From positions 1 to 21,865 of the forward strand of contig JBDLHX010000035.1 of NCBI GenBank assembly GCA_039715165.1: a DNA stretch of 21,865 nt, in the 5' to 3' direction. The stretch is from JAHEEL01 sp039715165 (GTDB lineage Bacteria > Actinomycetota > Acidimicrobiia > Spongiisociales > UBA5794). The notes beneath the pieces were generated by a model. The model saw only the letters and a program-made list of their open reading frames with translations. It was not told the origin of the DNA and searched no databases. Positions 1 to 6,614 of the stretch are shown here, piece after piece (within the stretch, counting starts at the first letter, position 1; each line of letters begins with the position of its first letter). Position numbers and translations under genes: made by a program.

Positions 1-177
1 CCTGACGCTCGCGAATCCCCGAGCCATAGCTGCGGAGGCTTTGCCCGCAGCAATCACGATGAGGCGACCGGCTCCGTCGAGGTCGAGCGCTGCAGCAGCC
101 TCGGCCGTTGCAGACTCGGGTTCGACGCCCGCGATTGCGGCGCGGAACGCGTCGAGGAGCAAGGTGCGGTCATCCAT
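1..177 (-). CDS. Glycerate 2-kinase (MOFRL/DUF4147 type), N-terminal fragment
   Basis: This is the first 59 codons of a gene running leftward out of the window. The visible protein starts MDDRTLLLDAFRAAI, continues through an Ala/Glu-rich helix, and contains the stretch LIVIAAGKASAAMARGFA. That matches the start of type-2 glycerate kinases (GckA/TtuD, DUF4147 domain), whose first conserved block is a hydrophobic strand followed by GAGKAA-A-MA. The family phosphorylates D-glycerate to 2-phosphoglycerate in the cytosol. The ATG at 175-177 is chosen because translation from it gives the expected family N-terminus. No good SD sequence precedes it, and a heptanucleotide tandem repeat ends only 7-8 bases upstream, where the promoter would be. 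The gene follows the histidine kinase on the same strand after a 51-base gap, so it could be read with the kinase or from its own promoter. The assignment rests on one motif and length is unknown. Confidence 0.72.
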   Translation of the reverse strand, partial: MDDRTLLLDAFRAAIAGVEPESATAEAAAALDLDGAGRLIVIAAGKASAAMARGFASVR

Positions 178-180
178 GAG

Positions 181-215
181 ATGAGTATCAAGTAGCAAGT
201 ATCAAGTAGCAAGTA
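181..215. repeat. Heptanucleotide tandem repeat upstream of the glycerate kinase
   Basis: Read on the plus strand, 188-215 is four exact-period heptads: TCAAGTA, GCAAGTA, TCAAGTA, GCAAGTA. A degenerate unit, ATGAGTA, precedes them at 181-187. It can equally be seen as a 14-base unit repeated twice. On the minus strand the repeat reads TACTTGC/TACTTGA and covers roughly -8 to -38 relative to the glycerate kinase start. The same heptad family occurs at 2331-2387, on the other side of the two-component genes. Function is unknown. Confidence 0.85.
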
Positions 216-228
216 CTCGCGACTGGGA

Positions 229-1581
229 TCAAGCCTCAGCGGATCTGTCCGCCGGCAGGGTGAAGCCGACAATGGCCCCACCGCCGTCCGCGGGCTCGGC
301 GAAGACCGTGCCGCCGTGGGCCTCAACGATCTGCTGCACGATCGACAAACCGAGCCCGGAACCCGGCATCGCACGAGCAGAAGGTGACCGGTAGAAGCGG
401 TCAAAGATCCGTTCCCGCTCGACCTTGTCGATCCCCGGGCCGTGGTCGCGCACAGCCACGCGCCCGCCGGCAACGGAGATCTCGACTCTTCCGTCGGCGG
501 GGCCCCATTTCACAGCATTGTCGAGGAGATTGTCGATGGCGCGGGCGAGAGCGGCCCGCCGTCCTCGGACCGGACTCGGCTCGTCGAGAAGAATGATCTC
601 GACTCCGGTTCTTCTGTCGGCGCGTTCGATGCTCGACGCAGCGATCTCCTCGAGAAACAGGTCCTCGATCGGTTCCTCCGTGTAACGATCCGATGCGAGA
701 TCGATCACTTCCCCGACCAGTACGGAGAGCTCCTTCACTTCCGCTCCGGCCGCTTCGATGAGCTCAGCTCGCTGCTCATCGGTCATCTCATAGCCGAGTC
801 CGAGGAGCTCGATGTTCGTACGCAGCGCCGTGATCGGGGTTCTCAGCTCATGTCCGGCATCGCGTACGAGCCGTCGCTGTTCGGCTCGGCTCTCTTCGAG
901 GGCGGCAAGCATGTCGTTGAATCGCGCCGCCAGCTGCCCGACTTCGTCGTTCGTCTGGATGTTGATCCGAGCACCGAGATCCTGCGTCTCCGCAACGTGT
1001 TCGGCTGCGTCCGCGAGTTCGTCGATCGGCTTCAACGCGCTCTTTGCGACGAGCAATCCGACACCCGCTGCGAGCAGGACTCCGACAAGTCCGAACATCG
1101 ACAGGCCGAAGGCGAGACCGGCGAGCGTGGCGTCGACTTCCGTGAGCGGCCGGGCGATCTGGAAGACGCCGAGAGCATCGGAGGAGAACGTGACCATCCG
1201 CACGTGCACGCCATCCACATGCTCGTCGCTCAGCACGGGATCGACCAAGTCCACACCGGTCGCAACGGCGGGGAGCTGAGCCTGGTCCGGGGGGTAGAGG
1301 ACCTCGCCGGTGGGGAGCGTCACCTGGTAGTAGACGGTGTCAAACGACGCCCCGCGTTCGGGGAAGAGCGGGATCGTGGCGTGGACAGGACCGGCGGGCT
1401 CGAAGAGACCGACCGGGTCGTCGATGATCCTCTGCATGCGTTGGGCGCGAGTCGTGAGGCTTTCGTCGACCTCACCCCGAAGATTGCTCCGTGCGGCGAA
1501 GTACGCCGCAGTCGAAACGAGAACCACCGCGACTGCGACGGCGACCGCCGAGACGAGAGCGATCCTGCTCCTGAGCTTCAT
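229..1581 (-). CDS. MprB-like sensor histidine kinase
   Basis: A 450-residue membrane sensor kinase. It has a first membrane helix at about 7-29, an extracytoplasmic segment at about 31-152 with no domain I recognise, and a second helix at about 154-179. Then come HAMP at about 180-232, a HisKA box with phospho-accepting His244 in DAGHELRTPITALRTNIELL, an N box at 351-357 (NLLDNAV), a G1 box at 379-384 (DHGPGI) and a G2 box at 407-412 (GSGLGL). The phosphorylation-site sequence closely resembles mycobacterial MprB, which senses envelope stress. The start at 1579-1581 overlaps the regulator stop by one base (TGATG). An upstream in-frame extension was rejected because it lies inside the regulator and is Arg-rich. 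It should autophosphorylate and pass phosphate to the adjacent regulator. The divergent transporter operon is the obvious target, but that is inference. Confidence 0.93.
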   Translation of the reverse strand: MKLRSRIALVSAVAVAVAVVLVSTAAYFAARSNLRGEVDESLTTRAQRMQRIIDDPVGLFEPAGPVHATIPLFPERGASFDTVYYQVTLPTGEVLYPPDQAQLPAVATGVDLVDPVLSDEHVDGVHVRMVTFSSDALGVFQIARPLTEVDATLAGLAFGLSMFGLVGVLLAAGVGLLVAKSALKPIDELADAAEHVAETQDLGARINIQTNDEVGQLAARFNDMLAALEESRAEQRRLVRDAGHELRTPITALRTNIELLGLGYEMTDEQRAELIEAAGAEVKELSVLVGEVIDLASDRYTEEPIEDLFLEEIAASSIERADRRTGVEIILLDEPSPVRGRRAALARAIDNLLDNAVKWGPADGRVEISVAGGRVAVRDHGPGIDKVERERIFDRFYRSPSARAMPGSGLGLSIVQQIVEAHGGTVFAEPADGGGAIVGFTLPADRSAEA

Positions 1582-2264
1582 CAGGTTTCGTCTCTCAGGG
1601 CGTAGCCGACGCCGCGCACGGTGTGAATGAGCCTGGACCGACCACCCTCTTCGGTCTTGCGCCGCAGGTACCCCACGTAGACGTCGAGCGAATTCGATGA
1701 CGTCTCGAAGTCGAACCCCCATACGTCGCGATAGATCTGGTCTCTGGTTGCGACCCGGCCGCTGGACCGCAGGAGGACCTCGAGGAGGTCGAACTCGGTC
1801 TTCGTAAGATCGATCGGATCACCGGACCGCGTCACCTCTCGGGTTGCGAGGTTCATCTCGACATCCGCGAATGTAAGCGCCTCGGATACGTCGCCCGCCG
1901 ATCTCCTGAGCAACGCTCTGATGCGTGCCAACAACTCGTCGAGGGCGAACGGCTTGATGAGATAGTCGTCGGCGCCTGCGTCGAGCCCGTCGACGCGGTC
2001 CGAAACCTCCCCGAGAGCAGTCAACATGAGAACCGGTGTGTCATTCCCCCGCGCTCTCAGGCGGCGACACATCTCGAGCCCATCGACGAACGGCATCATC
2101 ACATCGAGGACGATGACGTCCGGCGGGTTCTGGGCAACGGCTTCGAGGCCGCGGCCGCCGTCGCTGGCGGTGGCCACGTCATAGCCCTCAAACGCCAGCG
2201 CGCGCCTCAGAGCATCGCGAACATCCGGGTCGTCCTCGACGATGAGTGCCTTCGTGGTTTCCAT
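1581..2264 (-). CDS. OmpR/MprA-family response regulator
   Basis: A 227-residue DNA-binding response regulator. The receiver domain (about 5-118) has the acidic pair Asp11-Asp12, phospho-acceptor Asp54 in IVLDVMMPFVDG, Thr82 and Lys104 (YLIKPF). The C-terminal winged-helix domain (about 127-225) ends with the usual SLDVYVGYLRRK and HTVRGVGYAL blocks of the OmpR/PhoB class. The start has AGGGG four bases upstream, and TATCTT (minus strand, 2280-2275) is a possible -10. It is the first gene of the minus-strand unit and is translationally coupled to the kinase. It is transcribed away from the lipoprotein/adaptor/ABC operon across a 223-base intergenic region, the normal arrangement for a regulator controlling its neighbour and itself. 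The specific targets are not shown by the sequence. Confidence 0.95.
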   Translation of the reverse strand: METTKALIVEDDPDVRDALRRALAFEGYDVATASDGGRGLEAVAQNPPDVIVLDVMMPFVDGLEMCRRLRARGNDTPVLMLTALGEVSDRVDGLDAGADDYLIKPFALDELLARIRALLRRSAGDVSEALTFADVEMNLATREVTRSGDPIDLTKTEFDLLEVLLRSSGRVATRDQIYRDVWGFDFETSSNSLDVYVGYLRRKTEEGGRSRLIHTVRGVGYALRDET

Positions 2265-2330
2265 TGCGCCCCTGAAGATACGCCGCGAGCCTGAGAACGG
2301 CGTGAATCGGACCTAAGAGATGAATGAGAT

Positions 2331-2387
2331 GCAAGTAGCAAGACCGAAGGCTGTCTTGTGTCTTCCCACTTGTGTCTTGCTACTGAC
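2331..2387. repeat. Heptad repeats and inverted repeat in the divergent regulator/lipoprotein intergenic region
   Basis: Within the 223-base gap 2265-2487, GCAAGTA and GCAAGAC (2331-2344) belong to the same heptad family as 188-215. From 2353 the complementary form appears in steps of seven: GTCTTGT, GTCTTCC, CACTTGT, GTCTTGC, TACTGAC. CTTGTGTCTT occurs at 2355-2364 and again at 2369-2378. The two orientations form an 11-base perfect inverted repeat, 2334-2344 against 2374-2384. The rest of the gap holds the presumed divergent promoters. TTGACT at 2441-2446 resembles a -35 for the lipoprotein, but I see no convincing -10. Confidence 0.75.
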
Positions 2388-2487
2388 CTCTTCTCAGGGT
2401 CTTCTTAGACGCCACTCAACTCGGATTCATGATTCTCTGATTGACTACGCAATGAGATTTGACCGAACCACCGCAGAAAGGGACACA

Positions 2488-3078
2488 ATGAAACGCATGA
2501 GCCTCCTCGCTGTGCTGCTTGCCTTTGGCTTGCTCGCCGCAGCGTGCTCGAGCGGAGATGCCGATTCGGGCATCGCCACGCTCGACGACGAGACGCCCAT
2601 CGAGCAGGACTCCGAACAGGCAACCTCAGACGCTCCGTCTCAGGAAGAGGCGGTCCTGGCATTCACCGTATGCCTCCGTGACGAGGGCCTCGACGTCGAC
2701 GATCCGACGGTTGATGACCAGGGCAACCTCCGGCCCCCACGCCTCCGTGACCTCGACAGTGTGGATCGGGAGGTCGCGGGCGCTGCGTTCGAGGCGTGCG
2801 GCACCTACCTCGAGAACGTGACCTTCGGCCTCGACAACGAGGACCGCACGGAGCGCGAGGACGAGCTCTTCGCGTTCGCTGCCTGCATGCGCGACAACGG
2901 ATACGACATGCCGGATCCCGACTTCTCGACCCGCGGCACGCCCGGTCAGGGTGGCGGTGGCCCCTTCGGCGGAGCGCTCGAGACCGATGACCCCGCCTTC
3001 CAAACAGCGCTCGAAGCTTGCGGGAGCATGTTCGGCGGCGAACGCCCGATCCCGGGAACCGGCGGAGGGCAGGGCTGA
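2488..3078 (+). CDS. Lipoprotein with duplicated Cys-Arg/PDP module
   Basis: A 196-residue predicted lipoprotein. The N-terminus MKRMSLLAVLLAFGLLAAAC is a lipoprotein signal, with Cys20 as the lipidated residue. The start at 2488 is preferred over an upstream in-frame ATG because AGAAAGGG lies just upstream and the signal peptide begins here. After an acidic Ser/Thr/Glu linker (21-52) there are two related modules. The first has AFTVCLRDEGLDVDDP (Cys62) and FEACGTYLE (Cys104). The second has AFAACMRDNGYDMPDP (Cys133) and ALEACGSMF (Cys178). Each module therefore holds one Cys pair about 42-45 residues apart. Similar lipoproteins encoded beside peptidoglycan-binding adaptors and MacB-like transporters are familiar from actinobacterial genomes, but I know of no assigned function. 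The stop overlaps the adaptor start by one base. It should sit on the outer face of the membrane and may be an accessory or substrate-binding part of the transporter. Confidence 0.88.
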   Translation: MKRMSLLAVLLAFGLLAAACSSGDADSGIATLDDETPIEQDSEQATSDAPSQEEAVLAFTVCLRDEGLDVDDPTVDDQGNLRPPRLRDLDSVDREVAGAAFEACGTYLENVTFGLDNEDRTEREDELFAFAACMRDNGYDMPDPDFSTRGTPGQGGGGPFGGALETDDPAFQTALEACGSMFGGERPIPGTGGGQG

Positions 3079-4658
3079 TGACCAGCGAGACAAGCAACAA
3101 CGCCCCAGAGCTGGAATCGGAGCAGGAGCCGGTGGCAGACGCGCAAGGCGAGAATCGTCGAGCGCCCTGGTGGCGCAGGTGGACGACCTGGACCGTCGCA
3201 GTGGTTCTCGTGGCCGTCGCCGCAATCGCCATCTGGACGACGTCGGGCAGCGAGTCCTCGGCGACGAGCAGCACCGTCGCCGCTCTGACCACGGTTGAAA
3301 TCGAACGCACGACGCTCGAAGAGATCACGACACTCGACGGCACACTCGGCTTCGTCGCAGGGGACCCGCTCGTCTATGCCGGATCTCAAGACGGCATCGT
3401 GACCGTCGCCGCCGGGACCGGAGGAACGATCACATCGCTCCCGGAAGAGGGATCCTCGGTCGTGGAGGGCGAAGTCCTCTACACCGTCGACGAGCGTCCG
3501 GTCATTGTCTTCTACGGGTCGGTGCCGGCCTACCGAACGCTCAACACACGCACAAGCGACGGCACAGACGTCCTCCAACTCGAAGAAGCACTCTCGCGCC
3601 TCGGCCACAACGAGGACGAAGACATGACCGTCGACGGCGATTTCACAACCTCCACCCGCGACGCCATCAAGGCCCTTCAGGAGGATCTCGATATCGACGA
3701 CACGGGATCCCTCCAGCTCGGCTCCTACGTCTTCGTTGACGACCCGGTCTTCGTGGCAGATGTGCTCACCGATCTTGGATCCAGCGTCAACCCCGGCGCT
3801 CCGATCGTTGCGACGTCGACGACGCCCAGCGGAACCGTCACGGCACTCGCAGACGAGGGCGACATCCTGGATCACGGCGACACGCTCCTCACCATCGAAG
3901 GCGATCCCGTGACGCTGTTCGTCACTGAGGTTCCGTTCTACCGGACCCTGAGCGCCGGGTCGGTCGGCGAGGATGTGCGCGTTCTCGAAGAGACGCTCGC
4001 TGCGGCCGGTTTCGACGCAGACGGTCAACTCGTTGTCGATGACGTCTTCGACGACACGACCACCGCTGCTCTCTCCGCCTGGCAGACATCGATCGGCGCC
4101 CCTGTCGACGGCGTCTTGAACATCGGCGAAGTCATCGTCTCCGACAGCCCGATCCGGATTGCCACGGCACACGTGAGCATCGGCAGCAACGTCTCGCCCG
4201 GCACGCAGCTGTTCACCCCGTCCACATCGACGTCGGTTGTGTCGGTGCGGCTGCCCGCCGAGGATCAGGACCTCATCGTCGTCGGCGACCCGGTCACCGT
4301 GGTCATGCCGAACGGTGACGAGGAACCGGCAACCGTGACCTCGGTTGGAACCGTCGCCATCCGTTCGCAGGACACCGGGACGTACTTCGAAGTTGAGATC
4401 ACGCTCGACCGCGAGGGAGCGGGAACCGGTCTCGATGAAGCTCCGGTGGACGTCGACATCGTCGACGACACGGCCGTCAACGTCCTCGCCGTGCCCGTCT
4501 CTGCGCTGCTGGCGCTGTCCGAGGGCGGCTATGCCGTCGAAGTCGACACCGGTGGCTCCACAAGGCTCGTCGGCGTCGAGGTGGGCATGTATGCAGACGG
4601 CAAGGTCGAGATCACTTCAGGTGAGATCGAGGCCGGCATGCTGGTGGTCGCCCCATGA
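3078..4658 (+). CDS. Membrane-fusion-type adaptor with two peptidoglycan-binding modules
   Basis: A 526-residue single-pass protein. A short cytoplasmic tail with a WWRRW stretch precedes one membrane helix (about 37-54). The rest is extracytoplasmic. Two tandem copies of the same unit follow. In copy 1 (about 116-229), a lipoyl-like half (GTITSLPEEGSSVVEGEVLY) leads to VPAYRTL and a PG_binding_1-like domain (RTSDGTDVLQLEEALSRLG and TRDAIKALQEDL). In copy 2 (about 252-364), GTVTALADEGDILDHGDTLL leads to VPFYRTL and GSVGEDVRVLEETLAAAG, then TTTAALSAWQTSIG. A membrane-proximal beta region resembling HlyD/MacA adaptors fills about 365-526. The ATG at 3078 overlaps the lipoprotein stop (TGATG), and the end overlaps the ABC ATPase start by four bases. 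It probably links the MacB-like permease to the cell wall. Substrate is unknown. Confidence 0.88.
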   Translation: MTSETSNNAPELESEQEPVADAQGENRRAPWWRRWTTWTVAVVLVAVAAIAIWTTSGSESSATSSTVAALTTVEIERTTLEEITTLDGTLGFVAGDPLVYAGSQDGIVTVAAGTGGTITSLPEEGSSVVEGEVLYTVDERPVIVFYGSVPAYRTLNTRTSDGTDVLQLEEALSRLGHNEDEDMTVDGDFTTSTRDAIKALQEDLDIDDTGSLQLGSYVFVDDPVFVADVLTDLGSSVNPGAPIVATSTTPSGTVTALADEGDILDHGDTLLTIEGDPVTLFVTEVPFYRTLSAGSVGEDVRVLEETLAAAGFDADGQLVVDDVFDDTTTAALSAWQTSIGAPVDGVLNIGEVIVSDSPIRIATAHVSIGSNVSPGTQLFTPSTSTSVVSVRLPAEDQDLIVVGDPVTVVMPNGDEEPATVTSVGTVAIRSQDTGTYFEVEITLDREGAGTGLDEAPVDVDIVDDTAVNVLAVPVSALLALSEGGYAVEVDTGGSTRLVGVEVGMYADGKVEITSGEIEAGMLVVAP

Positions 4659-5407
4659 CCGGCGCCTCGCCCACAGCGGCGTCTGCGGCGATCGCGCCGA
4701 ATGACGGCCAGACGGTTCTGGCTCTGTCCGGCGTGACAAAGACGTACCCCGGAACTCCACCCGTTCACGCCCTCGACGGAATCGACCTCGACATCCGCTC
4801 AGGAGAGCTCGTTGCGATCGTCGGACCATCCGGGTCCGGCAAATCGACGCTCCTTCACGTGATCGGCACGCTCGACCGGGCCACCAGCGGAACGGTCTCC
4901 GTCGCCGGATACGACGTCGATGATCTCAACGATCGACAGCTCTCCTCGCTGCGATCCCGCCACATCGGATTCGTGTTCCAGCAGTTCTTCCTCCTGGCGG
5001 GGGAGACGGCGCTCGACAACGTTGCCGACGGCCTGCTCTACACGGGCATGGCGCTGAGCGAGCGGCGCAGGCTCGCCGAGCACGCCCTCGGGCAAGTCGG
5101 GCTCGCCCATCGCATGCAGCACGACGCCACGAAGCTCTCGGGCGGTGAGCGCCAGCGCGTCGCCATCGCTCGAGCGCTCGTTGGATCGCCGTCGATCATC
5201 CTCGCCGACGAGCCGACCGGGAACCTCGACAGTCGTTCGGGGGAGGACGTCGTGCGCCTCATCGAAGACTTGAACAAGACGGGGACGACGATCGCCGTCA
5301 TCACCCACGACCACGACATCGCCGCCCGCTTCCCACGCCGTGTCTCACTCCTCGACGGCAGGATCGTCGAAGACACCCGGAACCACGGGCATGGGGGTGC
5401 GCAATGA
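4655..5407 (+). CDS. ABC transporter ATP-binding protein, MacB/LolD type
   Basis: A 250-residue nucleotide-binding subunit with every catalytic element present: Walker A GPSGSGKS (57-64), Q-loop Gln109 in FVFQQFFLL, signature LSGGE (161-165), Walker B IILADEP (181-187) with Glu186, D-loop NLDS and H-loop His218. The spacing and the FVFQQF and ADEPTGNLDS sequences match the MacB/LolD/FtsE class, which drives mechanotransmission rather than classical import or export. About 20 extra residues precede the usual N-terminus. The start (ATGA overlap with the adaptor) and stop (ATGA overlap with the permease) show tight translational coupling. It would act on the inner face of the membrane as a dimer with the permease encoded next. 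Substrate cannot be read from sequence. Confidence 0.95.
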   Translation: MTGASPTAASAAIAPNDGQTVLALSGVTKTYPGTPPVHALDGIDLDIRSGELVAIVGPSGSGKSTLLHVIGTLDRATSGTVSVAGYDVDDLNDRQLSSLRSRHIGFVFQQFFLLAGETALDNVADGLLYTGMALSERRRLAEHALGQVGLAHRMQHDATKLSGGERQRVAIARALVGSPSIILADEPTGNLDSRSGEDVVRLIEDLNKTGTTIAVITHDHDIAARFPRRVSLLDGRIVEDTRNHGHGGAQ

Positions 5408-6603
5408 CCACCCGCCTCGAACCGTCACGGCTCGCACCGGCGGACATGATGCGAGCATCGATCATCGGGCTCCGCACCCGCCGCCTGCGCTCATTCCTCT
5501 CCGCTCTCGGCATCGTCATCGGTATCGCAGCAATGGTCGGCGTGCTCGGACTCTCCGAGTCCTCCAAGTCCGATCTCCTCGCCCAGCTCGACCAGCTCGG
5601 CACGAACATGCTCCGCATCGAAGCGGGCAGCGGCATCGGCATCGGCAGTGGAGAGCTACCTGAGGACTCGACATCGATGGTGTCGCGGATCAGCCCGGTC
5701 GAGCAGGTCGCTTCGGTGAGCGACGTCTCGGCGAACGTGTACCGAACCGACCTCGTGCCTGAAGGACAGACCGGGGGAATCGCCGTCAAGGCGGTCGACA
5801 CGAATCTGCTCAACACGCTGCAGGGACGGATGGCATCAGGCGTGTTCCTCGACGAGGCCGCAAACGACCTCCCGGTCGTCGTCCTCGGCTCGGTCGCCGC
5901 TGAACGCCTCGGAATTGCCGGGGGCGACAGCGGGTCGATCGTGTGGCTCGGCGATGACTGGTTCACGGTGGTCGGAGTCATGGAGACCCTCGACCTGTCC
6001 CCGGATCTCGACCGCTCCGCCCTCGTCGGCTACGCGGCCGCTGCCACCTATCTCGACCACGAAGGCGTGCCGGGAACGATCTACGTGAGGACCGACCCGG
6101 ACAACATCGACGCTGTGCGATCGGTTCTGCCCGCAACGGTCAATCCGGAGAACCCGGACGAGGTCGAAGTCACGAGGCCTTCCGACGCCCTCGAGGCGAA
6201 GGAAGCGGCCGACCAGGCATTCACCAACCTCCTCCTCGGCCTCGGTGCCGTAGCACTGCTCGTCGGCGGAGTCGGAATCGCCAACGTCATGGTGATCTCG
6301 GTACTCGAACGACGCGGGGAGATCGGCCTTCGGCGTGCCCTCGGAGCCAAGAAGTCCCACATCTCCATCCAGTTCCTCGGCGAGTCGCTGCTTCTCGCAA
6401 CCGTCGGTGGCATCGGCGGGGTCGCCGTCGGCGCGGGCGTGACCGCTGCGTACGCATGGTCGCGCGGGTGGGGCGTTCTCATCCCGACGATCGCGATCGT
6501 CGGCGGCATGGCGGCAGCCCTCACCATCGGCGCCGTCGCCGGGCTCTACCCTGCCATGCGTGCCGCCCGCGTCAGCCCCACCGAGGCACTGAGAACCCTG
6601 TAG
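5404..6603 (+). CDS. MacB/FtsX-family ABC permease
   Basis: A 399-residue permease with the MacB plan. One membrane helix (about 31-52) is followed by a large extracytoplasmic domain (about 53-270, MacB_PCD-like). Three C-terminal helices (about 273-299, 325-350, 358-381) form the FtsX domain. Signature stretches are LRSFLSALGIVIGIAAM at the start, LERRGEIGLRRALGAKKSHI in the coupling region and GLYPAMRAARVSPTEALRTL at the end. It forms the membrane part of the ATPase/adaptor/lipoprotein system. In Gram-negative MacAB the adaptor hands substrates to an outer-membrane TolC. No TolC-like gene is present here, and the peptidoglycan-binding adaptor suggests a monoderm version. It is the last gene of the coupled set. 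The next gene starts 11 bases on, so read-through is possible. Confidence 0.94.
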   Translation: MTTRLEPSRLAPADMMRASIIGLRTRRLRSFLSALGIVIGIAAMVGVLGLSESSKSDLLAQLDQLGTNMLRIEAGSGIGIGSGELPEDSTSMVSRISPVEQVASVSDVSANVYRTDLVPEGQTGGIAVKAVDTNLLNTLQGRMASGVFLDEAANDLPVVVLGSVAAERLGIAGGDSGSIVWLGDDWFTVVGVMETLDLSPDLDRSALVGYAAAATYLDHEGVPGTIYVRTDPDNIDAVRSVLPATVNPENPDEVEVTRPSDALEAKEAADQAFTNLLLGLGAVALLVGGVGIANVMVISVLERRGEIGLRRALGAKKSHISIQFLGESLLLATVGGIGGVAVGAGVTAAYAWSRGWGVLIPTIAIVGGMAAALTIGAVAGLYPAMRAARVSPTEALRTL

Positions 6604-6614
6604 CTTCCCGCTCT

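Noticed and set aside
188..215. CRISPR-like array
   Set aside because: Units are seven bases with no spacers, so this is a simple tandem repeat.
442..1605. 387-codon open frame opposite the histidine kinase
   Set aside because: The kinase motifs on the minus strand are unambiguous. The plus-strand product is a compositional mirror with no domain.
1582..1722. N-terminal extension of the histidine kinase
   Set aside because: It lies within the regulator gene, is Arg-rich and precedes a normal signal-anchor start at 1581.
2946..4172. 408-codon minus-strand frame under the adaptor gene
   Set aside because: It crosses the lipoprotein/adaptor junction and has no start context or motif. The sense genes are overlapped stop-to-start and clearly real.
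6456..6614. N-terminal extension of the short-chain dehydrogenase
   Set aside because: It lies inside the permease coding sequence and encodes an Arg/His-rich stretch. The Rossmann motif fits a start at 6615.
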